A DNA stretch of 64,000 nt from Orobanche coerulescens (taxonomy: Eukaryota; Streptophyta; Magnoliopsida; Lamiales; Orobanchaceae): assembly GCA_033398695.1 (NCBI GenBank), contig CM065817.1:63352001-63416000 (forward strand), in the 5' to 3' direction. How positions within the stretch are numbered: the stretch's first letter is position 1; every line of letters starts with the position of its first letter. The translations under genes and the position numbers were made by a program. The notes below the pieces were generated by a model that had not been told where the DNA came from, searched no databases, and worked only from the letters and a program-made list of their open reading frames with translations. Shown piece by piece: positions 12,344-23,932 of this stretch.

Positions 12344-13338
12344 GTGGTTTTGAGCGTGAATGACTCATTCTTCCCATTCTTTCCACCGAGTCGCGAGAGA
12401 GAGAGTTAGAGAGGGAGAGAGTTCTTCATCCGGGGGTCGATTTTCATCATTTCTTTTCGGTTGTGAGGCTCGGATAATCAATCTAACGCGTGTTCTACGG
12501 ATCTTAGTACTCGAATCTTCCAAGGTAATGCTCTAAAACCCTATTTCGATCAATTTGGGGGTTTTGGGTTTTTCTTCCGATTCGTTCCGTTTCGTTGGTG
12601 GATTCATGGTGTATACGATTGATATTGTTAGTATCTTTAGTTTTCCTACGGATTCATGGATATTTTGTGGATTTTTATGGAATCGAGAGGGTTTGGTTGT
12701 GGTCCGCCCTCGTTGTTATTTTTGTATGAATATACATGAATCGTAGGCGGGTTTCCGTGTATTCCTTTTCCGTAATCGTTTAGAAGTGGTTGTGATTGTA
12801 TTCTTCAATCGTTAGGTTCATTTTCGCCGATTCCTCGTGGTCGTGCTTGATTCTTCCGCTCCGCTCGTCGTATTCCTTTTCGCTAGCATCGGGCGCCCAA
12901 GCTTCCCTGGTTGAGCCGTATCCGTTCGTGGTTCCGTGCTCGTGGTATCGAGGCAAGTACCTTGCTCATACTTTTCTCGTTTTATGTATATGATGATCGG
13001 TGGTCGTCTTAATGTGTTTGTTTGGTTGTTTGAAATGAAGTTTCAAAAGATTTCGGTTTGGCCTCGTTAAAAGCTTTCTTTCAAGACGCGTGTGTTTTGT
13101 GAATGGTGTTTTGAGAATTGATTATGATTCGATTATTTTGAACGTTGAAGGATTTTATGATGATACTCATATTGTTTAAGTTATGGAATCGTGTATTTCC
13201 TTATTTAATCTTGTTATCGAAATTTTGAAGAGTTTGATAATGGTGTCGAGTTAATGGCCATCTCTAGTGAGTATTCTTAATGAACTTACATTCTTAGCAT
13301 ATTAGTGTTGCATGAGTAACGTGTGTGTGTGTATGCTC

Positions 13339-13465
13339 ACTACGGGTTAGATCCGACGGGGTCTCGGTAGGGCTCCACGAAGCTGTGTACCGCGAGTTTG
13401 CTTTTAACCACTGTGGGTTAGATCCGACGGGGTCTCGGCAGGGATCCACGAAGCTGTGGGTCCGC
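13339..13465. repeat. Two-copy repeat in I
   Basis: Two imperfect copies, about 70 bp apart, of a segment containing GGGTTAGATCCGACGGGGTC and CCACGAAGCTGTG. A second short duplication (GATTTGGGGCTAAAATCCCAA) follows at about 13706-13775. Confidence 0.85.
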
Positions 13466-14560
13466 GGTTAATTGTGGTGCATTTTTGCAAATGTGATTTG
13501 ATATTGGCATTTCCGGAAATGAGTGCTTTTGAACGGTTTTCATTTGCATGCATTGACTAAGTGTGTAAGAGGTAAGTTGTTCGTTTGGCTTACTTGGCTA
13601 GGATGGCACTGGAGTATTTTGTTGTTTGTTTTAAATCCTTTATCTGTGGATTTTGATGTTGGGATACGAACCTCCTGGTCGTTCTTGTGTACTGTGAGTT
13701 GATGAGATTTGGGGCTAAAATCCCAATGGTTTTGTAAAAGTCGTTTTACGGATTTGGGGCTAAAATCCCAACGGTTGGTTAATGTCATTTTTCAGAAAGT
13801 AAACCTTTGGGGCGGTGACCCCTTTTGTCTTTTGGTTTTCGAAAAGTAGGATTTGAAAATCCTAAATTGTTTTCTATTAAAACTCTCGATGGCATTCTAA
13901 ACTGTTTTATAAATTACTTCCATTGATTTATGATATTTCGTTTTTGAAATGTTTTCTCAAACCCTTGCCTCGGGAAGTACTTTTCGGTTCGGTTGGAGCT
14001 TTGAGGATCCTCGGTTATTGTTATTCGTGGAATGTGAATTGTATGGCTCGTATTTGCACTTTGTATTTGCACTAGCACAACAGAGGAGTGTTGCTAACCC
14101 CGAGTATTCGGGGTGGATGTCTGTTTTGCATTCGTGTTTTGGAGCATAACACGTGGTCGGCACGAAGGATGATGAAAGATGATCGATACTAATCACATGA
14201 GGAACCGGACATCGTGTGTTGGTTCAGTTGTACTTTATTTTCCGCTGCTGTATTGTTCCCGTTGTACGGGTGTAGTTGTATTTTGTCCCCTGCGTGGGCA
14301 TGAGTTGTATTTGAGTTGTATGTATTTGTGGAAAGACCAAATCGGTCTACTGAGTCATTGTAGCCTCGAAGGCATTGTCGAGATGTTAAATGTCGTTACC
14401 AGCCTGGTAGATCCTTGAGGAAAGGTTCTACGGCGTGTAATATCCCTGAGCGGATTGGGGGTGTTACATCACGTCCGGCCATGCTCGGCCATCCCAACGA
14501 GTCACGTCCGTCCATGCTCGGCCATCCAGGTCATCTCGGCCACGACTCGGCCAGTCGCCC

Positions 14561-14826
14561 CGTAACGTACGTAACACTTGTTCCGTTGCGTACGTAATAT
14601 GTACGTTGACTTGCTACAGTACTATACTCGTATTACGTACGTAATACACCCTGTATAACGTACGTAACTCCATCCGTTGACCCACCTGTCCACATCCGCG
14701 CCGAAAGCTGCCGACCCCGGGCCCAACTGTCTGATTCCTCTTGTTACGTACGTAATACCTTACGCTTAACGTACGTAACACGTACCACTTAGCGTACGTT
14801 ATCTCAAAGTCTTAACGTACGTTAAC
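14561..14826. repeat. TTACGTACGTAA palindrome cluster in H, distal part
   Basis: About eight copies of TTACGTACGTAA, TAACGTACGTAAC or AGCGTACGTT-type dyads at irregular spacing. With 11338-11495 this makes one cluster once I is removed. Confidence 0.88.
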
Positions 14827-15198
14827 AGATCCATACTTAGCTGTTTCCGAATTCTCGCCCAACGTCTCGACATAACAAATATGAACATACGACATACTGA
14901 ACACATATACGAAATCCCGAAAGTATTCTCATACGGTACGTCTGATGCACGATATCCTCAATTACAACTGTCGACCAAGTACGGAAATCATACAAATACT
15001 CATACGGTATATCCGACATCGAAAACACAACAAGCATGTAATATCCTAGAATCAAAATACCCTCGATAGACATACTGGCACGACTGTCACGGTTCCCAAA
15101 ATTATCCACTCATATCGTGTCGGTCCCACTCTGTACAGTACATCCCAGATAAAATAATGCGAAAAATTCATAGTGAAATTCTAGGATATTACACCGGG

Positions 15199-15277
15199 TG
15201 TCACATGTTCACCAGCTTCCGCTTGGTTCATCCCCAAATCTCACCATACTGAGAGAGGACTTGCTCCGATACCATTC
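15199..15277 (-). mobile_element. Family A internal region 1, remaining part with primer-binding site
   Basis: Completes internal region 1 after the H insertion. Positions 15263-15274 read TGGTATCGGAGC on the minus strand, a near-perfect match to the initiator-methionine tRNA end, three bases from LTR A2. This sets family A in minus orientation. Confidence 0.85.
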
Positions 15278-16840
15278 TGTAACGCCCTGACTTTCTTAAT
15301 TAAAAAGAACGTTACACGGCTCAAATTTTTCCTTAAAATTTTTATATAAATTCGGAGTATTTGCGGAGGTATTTTAGTCAGTAAATCTTTAATAAAACTC
15401 GTTTATTCAAACATCAGTACAGTTTTACAAAAACATGGGAAATCACATATTCGGACATAGTCCGTTGAAATTATATTCGTTGAAGAACATCAAGTGTTTC
15501 GTAAAAATAATAATAATTACGGCGACAACATCTTTTATTGTTTAGAATTTCATCATGTTGGGAGTATGTATTCATCTTCTGCTTATCCCGTTCGTCGATT
15601 CCTTAGCCTGAAAAACATAAACGACGAGGTGTGAGTACGCGAGCATACTCAGTGAGATTAAACCCTTATAAATCGTCAAAATCATGTCGTGTAATGCACA
15701 TAAAACATTCTTATCTGTGTGAGACTCGTCTCCGATTTCTTTCATTCTTTCGACCCCTCACGGGTCGTCATGTTGCACGACACAACGATGACCGTAACAT
15801 ATTAACACAGTATAACCTCACCTCGTTTGCTGAAATCTTGAAATATCTTCCTTTGAATTTGGCTCGGTTGTCCTTATTGGATCCTGGATAAGCTTCTCCT
15901 AGCACTTGAAAATACTTTTTCATATTTCCGGTCATAAATTCTTGATGTAAAATCTGAAATCTCTTTGAGGACTTTTATCAAACACCTTTGAAAAACTGTC
16001 AGATTTGAGCTATTTATTTGGTAGGGATTTTTGAGGCCTTTTAATTTTTGTAATAGAAATATGTTACGTGCATTTTAAAGTAGAGGTTCATAAGTTCAAA
16101 ATGATATATTATATGTACAAAAATACGTCCGGTAACATGTATAAATAGGGGCTCAAATTCGGTTGAAAATCAACCTTACCCGGACAGCTGGAAGCATTAT
16201 CCGAACAGCTGGAAGCCTTATCCAGACAGCTGGCCGAGAAGCTTCTGTCGGTCGTGACCGACCTTATCCGGACAGCTGGCCGAGAAGCTTCTGTCGGTCG
16301 CGACCGGCCTTATCCGGACACCTGACCGAGAAGCTTCTGTCGGTCGTGACCGACCTTTTCCGGACAGCTGGACAGCCTTATCCGGATAAAGGTCGAGAAT
16401 CTTCTGTCGGCCGTGACCGGCAGCTGTCGGTAGGCATGTCCGGCGGTGACCGGCAGATGTCGGTCAACTTGGCTCAGCCGGTTCGACCCCTTCCCGATGT
16501 CCAAATTCGATTTTCTGATCTGTTCCGGACTCTTCGGAGTTAAATCTTCGATATGCTCGGAATGGATTTTCGATAATATTAAAATAATAATTTAATATTA
16601 TTTTTGCAATATAAGTGTTCTGTAATGAAATTTTATCGTATCAAAATCGTCGGAACTTTTCGAAATCACTTTCATAAATTCTAAAAATGATCCTTATAAT
16701 TCATTTTGAAATCTTTTCCTTTTAAGTCCTTTATTTTATGCTAGGAACGTATCAGTCCAAGTATCAGACAACCTATAAATATTAAAATCAAAATCCATGA
16801 TCGTTAGCAAAATAAATAGTATTTAAATAAGTATTGGGGC
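15278..16840 (-). repeat. Family A LTR A2
   Basis: Begins TGTAACGCCCTGAC and should end GGGGCGTTACA; here the last bases are lost (GGGGCATAATCCCCC). It is nearly identical in layout to A3 and A5, with the ~46-bp palindromic repeat at about 16170-16430. Shared between two flanking internal regions, it marks a tandem LTR-internal-LTR arrangement. Confidence 0.88.
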
Positions 16841-17559
16841 ATAATCCCCCTTTAAAAAATCTCGTCCTCGAAATTGAGCTTCGTAAAGAACTTTGAAAAT
16901 CTATATCAAACCTTGTATGAGTATTTTCATCAATAACTTTAAAAATATCGTGCCAGCAAAAACATCACTTTGAAACCTTTCTTTGAAATCATATTTTGTT
17001 CCTTTAGGATAACATTTAAACTTTCACATATCTTTTGCCGACACAATCATTCTATACTCATACCGAAATTTTAAGTCTTCATAAAAGAGTGAATGCTTGA
17101 AAACATTACCTCGGAGTCGACGTTGGGCAGCAGCGATGAACCACATATTCTCTCGAAAATATAATCATGCCGTAATTATTCGTTATACTTTTAAAAATAA
17201 GAAAGTTTTGAAATATCTTGTTTTGTATAAGTAAATCTTTTTTTTTAAACCTCCTTAACTGTATAGTCCCATACCTATACAGTCTTGGAATACCTCTCGT
17301 TCTGGTGAGAATTCGGTTCAGTCATGTCCCCCTCCGCCTAGAAGCCTTGTCAGGAGCCGCTCATTGTCCGTTCCCTTTTTCTTATTGCACCGGCGATCAC
17401 TCCACTTTCTCGGAGTCGCTCATTGTCCGTGCCCTTTTCTATTGCACCGGCGATCACTCCCCGCCCTCGTCGGCCCCGGGTGTCACATGTTCACCAGCTT
17501 CCGCTTGGTTCATCCCCAAATCTCACCGTACTGAGAGAGGACTTGCTCCGATACCATTC
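16841..17559 (-). mobile_element. Family A internal region 2 (uninterrupted, 719 bp)
   Basis: The only family A internal region in the left half of the window not hit by another element. It has a C-run (polypurine tract on the minus strand), TTTCGAGGACGAGA-like motif, about 600 bp of coding-free sequence and a primer-binding site at 17545-17556. It has no gag, protease, RT or integrase similarity. The plus-strand frame starting near 17218 is antisense to the element and recurs only because the element does. Confidence 0.85.
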
Positions 17560-19128
17560 TGTAACGCCCTGACTTTCTTAATTAAAAAGAACGTTACACG
17601 GCTCAAATTTTTCCTTAAAATTTTTATATAAATTCGGAGTATTTGCAGAGGTATTTTAGTCAGTAAATCTTCAATAAAACTCGTTTATTCAAACATCAGT
17701 ACAGTTTTACAAAAACATGGGAAATCACATATTCGGACATAGTCCGTTGAAATTATATTCGTTGAAGAACATCAAGTGTTTTGTAAAAATAATAACAATT
17801 ACTGCGACAACATCTTTTATTCTTTAGAATTTCATCATGTTGGGAGTATGTATTCATCTTCTGCTTGTCATGTTCGTCGATTCCTTAGCCTGAAAAACAT
17901 AAACGACGAGGTGTGAGTACGCGAGCATACTCAGTGAGATTAAACCCTTATAAATCGTCAAAATCATGTCGTGTAATGCACATAAAACATTCTTATCTAT
18001 GTGAGACTCGTCTACGATTTCTTTCATTCTTTCGACCCCTCGCGGGTCGTCATGTTACACGACACAACGATGACCGTAACATAATAAAACAGTATAACCT
18101 CACCTCGTTTGCTTAAATCTTGAAATATCTTCCTTTGAAATTTGGCTCGGTTGTCCTTCTTGGATCCCGGATACGCTTCTCCTAGCACTTGAAAATACTT
18201 TTTCATATTTCCGGTCATAAATTCTTGATGTAAAATCTGAAATCTCTTTGAGGACTTTTATCAAACACCTTTGAAAAACTGTCAGATTTGAGCTGTCTAA
18301 TTTATCGGGATTTTTGAGGTCTTTTTAATTTTTGTAATAGAAATATGTTACGGGCGTTTTAAAGTAGAGGTTCATAGGTTCAAAATGATATATTATATCT
18401 ACAAAAATACGTCCGGTAACATGTATAAATAGGGGCTCAAATTCGGTTGAAAATCAACCTTACCCGGACAGCTGGAAGCATTATCCGAACAGCTGGAAGC
18501 CTTATCCGGACAGCTGGCCGAGAAGCTTCTGTCGGTCGTGACCGACCTTATCCGGACAGCTGGACGAGAAGCTTCTGTCGGTCGCGACCGACCTTATCCG
18601 GACACGTGACCGAGAAGCTTCTGTCGGTCGTGACCGACCTTTTCCGGACAATTTGGATGACCTTATCCGGATAGTGGTCGAGAAGCTTCGGCCGTGGACT
18701 GCAATCGGTCGGTAGGCATGTCCGGCGGTGACCGACAGATGTCGGTCAACTTGGCTCAGCCGGTTTGACCCCTTCCCGATGTCCAAATTCGATTTTCCGA
18801 CCTGTTACGGACTCTTCGGAGTTAAATCTTCGATATGCTCGGAACGGATTTTCGATAATATTAAAATAATAATTTAATATTATTTTTGCAATATAAGTGT
18901 TCTGTAATGAAATTTTATCGTATCAAAATCGTCGGAACTTTTCGAAATCACTTTCATAAATTCTAAAAGTGATCCTTATAATTCATTTTGAAATCTTTTC
19001 CTTTTAAGTCCTTCATTTTATGCTAGGAACGTCTCGGTCCAAGTATCAGACAACCTATAAATATTAAAATCAAAATCCATGATCCTTAGCAAAATAAATA
19101 GTATTTAAATAAGTATTGGGGCGTTACA
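17560..19128 (-). repeat. Family A LTR A3 (complete, 1569 bp)
   Basis: Complete from TGTAACGCCC to GGGGCGTTACA. It holds the ~46-bp palindromic repeat at about 18455-18700, and on the minus strand a TATA-like CTATTTATAC near 18425. It is followed by a polypurine tract at 19129-19141. It can serve as the type copy for the family. Confidence 0.9.
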
Positions 19129-19246
19129 ATTCTCCCCCCTTTAAAAAATTTCGTCCTCGAAATTGAGCTTCGTAAAGAACTTTGAAAATCTATATCAAAC
19201 CTTGTATGAGTATTTTCATCAATAACTTTAAAAATATCGTGCCAGC
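19129..19246 (-). mobile_element. Family A internal region 3, first part
   Basis: Polypurine tract, TTTCGAGGACGAAA motif and about 90 bp beyond, interrupted by element B at the duplicated target CCAGC (19242-19246). The remainder is at 26566-27167; total 720 bp. Confidence 0.85.
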
Positions 19247-21142
19247 TGTTGTTGCCCAAAATATTTATCCGAAGATTAATACTGCTGGAAGACGGACAAC
19301 AAACAACAATTTGCGGGAGCACTTCCGAGAGAAAATGAATAAACAAAGGATTCGCCGGGGTTGTTAGTCCTGGGCTTGAATGCTCTCGCGAGATGTTATT
19401 AATACAAATATTCGTGGATACAAGTATTAATGAGAGAAATCTAAATACATTGAGTGTAAAAAGACTCTGTTAATCTGGCTCTTGAGCGAAGCTCGGTGTT
19501 CTTCGTCCCTGCCGATCGTCTGCTTGATGAGAGAGGCCGGTAGAAGTAAGTAACGAATGATAGCTGTTGCCAAGAGTTGGAGATAGCCAAGTGCTGTGTG
19601 TTGGTTCTGTAATGTATACTGAAATCGCGATAATGCTAAGAGTTGGCCGAGAGCAGGGTGCCTTGTATATATAGTGGCAGCCGAGTCTTGTCCTCTGGCG
19701 GGCGATCGCCTTCCGGCCATTATAATAATGGGGCGATCGTCTGCCGGCCAATATTATAATGGGGCTATCACCCGGGCTGTCGGGCTAAAGTCCAAGGCTA
19801 CAGCCGGCATCCAGCTGGGCGGTCCAATGAGGAGCCAGCACGCGCCCGGAGTCACTGGCACATGCGGTCCTACTGACAACTTTCGGCGGGCTTGTCGGCT
19901 GGTGGACGGATGCTGACAGGCTGTGGTCAAAGGTCCGTGATATATGGATCTTGTCTCGGCCCTTGCACGTGGTGTCTGTCCTGAGGCTCGGCCTTTGCCG
20001 ACTGGATGACTATTGGCATGATGCCACTACGCCATAGATGTCTTTCTACAACACTTAAGGGGGGGTGTTACCTTCTTGGATGTTACCATAGCTATGAAAT
20101 TTTGGACCTACCACAACGTTTGGGTTATGGTGTTACCAAATCCTGAAATATATGTTACTCTAGCTATAAAAGGTGTAACTCTCAGTAACACCATGAGATG
20201 TGTTACCTTAGAGTATTAATAAACAAAATTTTGAATTTTATATAAAATTAATGATTTAATAAATTTTTAACTTTAAAAATAATTAATTTTAATAAAACAT
20301 TGAATCTATTTTTATAAAAAAATATTCCATCAAATAATGAATTATATATGTTTTTTTATAAATAATAAAATATTTTTAATAAATTTAAATTGAAAAAGGT
20401 TTTAAAATAAAATACTATTTGAAAATTAATAAATTTTGATTTAAATAATTAAAAAAATTAAAGCTTGTAATAACTATGAATAATTACAAAATAATTAAAA
20501 TAACAAATTTAATGTCTACATATAATAACAAATTTTAATAAAAATAATGTCGAGTCGCTACACTGACTAAAATAAATGCCCATTAATTAAGGCAACGACA
20601 TGACATAGATAAGAGGTAATAATTGCGGCGGAAATAAATTTATAAGTTAATATTTCTAATCAAGATTTTCCTAATGTCATTTCGCAGGGTTGAGAAGTTT
20701 ACTGATCTCGGCTTATTTTGTCACTGAGCCGAGTCGGCGCAACAATTTGGTTGCCTGAACCAAGTCTTGGCTTGAGCCTGAGCTGAGGCACACCGAGTGT
20801 GGTCCTGGTTTTCAGGTCGGTCTCGACGTCATGCTCTATGCCGAGCTAATAAGTTTATTCCTAGGCTTTGTAGGGTCTTGATTTATGAGCCTTTCTGAGC
20901 TTTATACTCGAGCTCTCCAGATCCATGTAATCAATTCAGTTTATGTCATTCATTGTGTAATTATTTTAAGTTGGTGTTATAAGTGTTAAAATAAGTTATA
21001 ATTTGGCCCGATATAGAAAAAGTTACAAAATAGGATTTTTTTTTCAAAGCCCAACAATTGCATTATTGTTATTAAGCCCGATTGATGTGATGAATTTAAA
21101 CTGCCATGTTGTCACCACTTTCGGTCAATTCCTCTAGTAGAA

Positions 21143-21420
21143 AATGGGAAAACCCTCGCCGTCCTCCATCCTGAAACCCCGACGATTCTCCCCCGCTCAG
21201 ATCGATTTCCCCCGCTGGAAAAATGTTTTACCATCGATGCCGCCGCCTTGATCGCCCGAGAGCTCCGCTCTGTCTCAGTCCGCCGTCCTCCACCGCGAGC
21301 GGGAAGATCACATCTCAGCCGCATCGCCGTCATCCATACAGCACCGCCGACGTCTGTTAGCCTCCTCAACAACCAGCGCCTTGCCGCTACCACTTTCGCC
21401 AGTCTGTTTGTCGAGACCTA
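21143..21420 (+). other. GC-rich exon-like stretch of uncertain origin
   Basis: This stretch is much richer in GC and CpG than its surroundings and resembles a plant 5' exon or UTR. A plus-strand frame from ATG at 21143 runs 35 codons; a minus-strand frame runs 93 codons. Neither is recognisable. It might be part of a captured host gene. Strand and function are unknown. Confidence 0.25.
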
Positions 21421-22540
21421 AGTCGTCGCCCTGTGTAAAACAATTTACACTGTTCAGGTCTCGACTGGATAACACTTGTACAAAGGATCAGTTTGTTTGA
21501 TATTTCTAATTGTTAAAGAGTTTACATACATTGTTGTAGGTTGACTATTCTGAATTCTTGCGGTTCTATGGTTTCGTGTCCTTCATTTGCCTGGAAAATG
21601 GTCAAAAGAGTATAAGTAAGACAGCTATGATACTTTACTTAAGTTAAACTCTACTTTCATCCTACTTTCTTGTACATCTTTGGCATATGGATCTTTTACA
21701 TTGCTGTTCTCCATAAATATTCAGGCTCAGAGCAGTTACGGCTTAGAGACTGGTTCTAGCTGGAAGGTTTCGGCTGCTTAATGAGTGGTGTAACTTTGTT
21801 GAGGTACCAGTTTGTAAAGATGCGTATGAAGATGCTTAATTAAGGAAATGAAACTATTCATAAGTTTGAAACGAAGATAAATGCATGAATTGAATTTAGA
21901 GCATAGCTGTGATATATCAAGTTTGGAACCACTGGCTCCTTCCCTTTAGAGCTTCTACCTAATTTTCTCTATTGCTTTATTTTTTCCAGTTTTCCGTTTT
22001 AGTTTTAGAGAAAGATATGATTTCGTGGCGCTATTTTTGGTGTGAATTGTCACGATTCGAGGTATAGATTAAATCATTATTGGAAATGGCTTTTGTATTC
22101 TATTTGATTATCAACTGTCCGACTTTACTCGTCATTGTTCTTGTAGATGCGTCTTTGGTTACTATTCATTGTATTCAAAAGGTGGCCCATGTTGTTCATG
22201 AAAATTTTAGTGGGATCACATTGATTGAGTTCACTTAACTTAAAGCATAATTATGGAATGGAACTTCAAGTCATATATAGTCTTTGACAACACTTTTATG
22301 ATTTCATTCGTCTTGTCAACTTAAACATCCATTCTATTGCTTTACTGGATTGTTTATTTGCTTATTATCTCGCAACCAAAGATTTGATAAATATATTGCA
22401 TTGCTCTTTGCTTGCTATATGTTAATAGAATGTATTAGTATATTGCATCGTTCTTTGCTTGCTATATGTTAATAGAATATATCAAGATATTGTAGTCGCG
22501 TGAATGTGTTTCTTAGCTTGCAAAGAATCCAAACACTTGG

Positions 22541-22864
22541 TCATTGGGCAATTCCTTTACCCCTATCTACAAGGTCACTACTTATAGGAGTTTTCTGATT
22601 GACTAGTCCAGGATCCTGCTCGGGTTTCCCAGAACTACTTAGGCTTTGGTGCTCTTCCTTTGCAGGTGGAACAACAAATCTTGGATCCTTAGCCACAGGT
22701 GTGGAGCTTTGCATGTTAACTGCTAAGGCAGCTGACCTATCGTCTCCTGAACATTCCTCCTTCAAAATACTCGCGTCAATTGCTGATTTTACAATCTGCG
22801 GACCCTTCGCACTTAAAACCATATGTTTTGCATGCTCATCTTCATTTTCTCCAGCTGATCCATA
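22541..22864 (-). pseudogene. Coding-like fragment, possibly a captured host exon
   Basis: The minus strand has an uninterrupted frame of about 104 residues to a TGA at 22541-22543. It is hydrophilic, rich in Ser, Lys, Glu and Pro, and compositionally unlike the retrotransposon proteins nearby. It enters at the right end of the insertion, fused in frame to B LTR sequence, so the ATG upstream is in the LTR and not its own. I do not recognise the protein. It could be the C-terminal or low-complexity part of a host gene acquired by the insertion. A chance frame is less likely given its composition, but not excluded. Confidence 0.4.
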
Positions 22865-23207
22865 GGTCGTCTCTAGCTGGTCATCAGAGGTCGCCATAGG
22901 CCAGTCGCTGAGGGTCGTCATCGGTCGGTCACCAAGGGTCGGTCGACAGGTGCCGAGAGATGATCGTCCGCTAGTCGTTCGCCAGGTGTCGGTCGCCAAG
23001 TACCGAGATACGATCGTATATGATGTCTATCGCTCGGCACCGGGACTTGTCCTGGGACCTTTGGTTGGCCGATCTATCTTGTCCGCGGGGCTAAGGCTTG
23101 GTCGCCTGGTCGCTGGTCGGCAGTTCTGCCTTGGCTGCTCAGCAGTGGCTAGGTCGTCCGATCTCTGAGGCAATCGCCGGTCGGAGAGTTTAATTCTCGA
23201 CACAACA

Positions 23208-23932
23208 ATTGCCCCCCAGCTTGCTCCTATGTTGAAGACATGGGGCGAGGTGGTTCATGCTGGCGATCGTGTAAGGATGAGGACGGGCGATCTTGCTGAG
23301 CTGACATAGGATTCGGACTTGGGCTATCATGGTCGATTGGCTAGCTATCTTTTGGTCTTGTACCTGCGAAAACAACATTGGCCGATCCCCTTCGGAAACT
23401 TGATGGTTTCGTTTGTTTGAGGAATCGTGCACAGTCGCGGAATTCGATGGACCGACTCCATGACCGTGTCTTGATGCGCGAAGACATTGAGTGTCTCGTG
23501 ACTCACTTTATTATGAGGGTCCTCTGTTAGGATGCGCCTCGCCTCGTATTTAAATGAAGGGCGTGTGGTCTCGGTCTACAGGAGTCCTTGCGCGGGGCAG
23601 TGTCGGATGAATCAACCCCACGCCCGCGGCTTGTTTGGCTCTGCTTCGACCTCGGCCCACCATGAGGATGGCGAACCTCGACGGTGTACGTTGAGACAGG
23701 GGTTGTGGCACGTGTCGCTTTGTCCGGGTTCACCAAGTTAGATGATGATCCTTGAGGGCGGGCGATCGTGTCCACTGATTTATTTTGGAGAGCCCTCAGA
23801 CTACGCCGTCCTCGTATTTAAACGAAGGGCGGGCGATCTCGGCCGAAAGGGACCTTGCATGGCCGAAGCAGCCGGTTCCATCGACTACCAGGACCATGGC
23901 TTTATGATGTGCGGTGGAGGCGATCGCGAGCC
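23208..23932 (-). other. 3' untranslated region and polypurine tract of B
   Basis: About 725 bp between the gag stop and the 3' LTR. At the LTR edge the minus strand has AGCTGGGGGGCAAT (about 23208-23221), a good polypurine tract. Frames in it (23190-23432, 23527-23775 minus; 23742-23936 plus) are short and lack protein features. Here autonomous relatives would have protease, RT and integrase, so the pol region appears deleted or was never present. Confidence 0.75.

Larger units (their letters stand above)
11553..14468 (+). mobile_element. Solo LTR I (2.9 kb) nested in H
   Basis: Begins TGTAATATCCGC and ends GGGGGTGTTACA, flanked by the 5-bp direct repeat TCACG (11548-11552 and 14469-14473). 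There is no internal region. Plus orientation is inferred from the TGTAATAY start and GGTGTTACA end and from a TATA box downstream of its palindrome cluster. The rest is non-coding; short open frames in it have no recognisable features. Confidence 0.87.
7808..15193 (-). mobile_element. Solo LTR H (about 4.5 kb without nested I)
   Basis: Begins TGTAACACCCCC and ends GATATTACA, flanked by the 5-bp direct repeat CCGGG (7803-7807 and 15194-15198). Removing it restores the family A internal sequence exactly. No internal region or second LTR is present, so it is a solo LTR left by LTR-LTR recombination. It contains a ~53-bp minisatellite, a 106-bp-period duplication, split TTACGTACGTAA clusters and a TATA box at 11317-11327. 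A block near 9262-9480 is shared with LTRs of K, F and G. Stretches not listed separately are AT-rich and non-coding. Confidence 0.88.
20025..22864. mobile_element. CACTA-like insertion with captured gene sequence
   Basis: Starts CACTACGCCATAG exactly at the LTR breakpoint and has subterminal repeats of GTGTTACC/GGTGTAAC over the next 180 bp, as CACTA transposon ends do. The right end (GATCCATA before GGTCGTC) shows neither TAGTG nor an obvious target duplication, so that end may be lost. Inside are an AT-rich part (20220-20545), a GC-rich exon-like part (21140-21420), intron-like sequence with a duplicated ~60-bp segment near 22395-22490, and a coding-like part (22541-22864). No transposase is visible, so it would be non-autonomous. 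Confidence 0.5.
19247..23207 (-). repeat. 3' LTR of B, split by a 2.8 kb insertion
   Basis: LTR sequence occupies 19247-20024 and 22865-23207, about 1.12 kb in all, matching the intact 5' LTR at 25409-26560. In the intact copy the two halves meet at ATGATGC/GGTCGTC. The intervening segment is foreign. Confidence 0.87.

Noticed and set aside
17218..17631. A 137-codon plus-strand frame repeated at 26826-27239 and 63059-63472, and in part elsewhere
   Set aside because: It is antisense to the family A element, runs from LTR-proximal sequence through the primer-binding site into the LTR, and recurs only because the element is repeated. No domain features.
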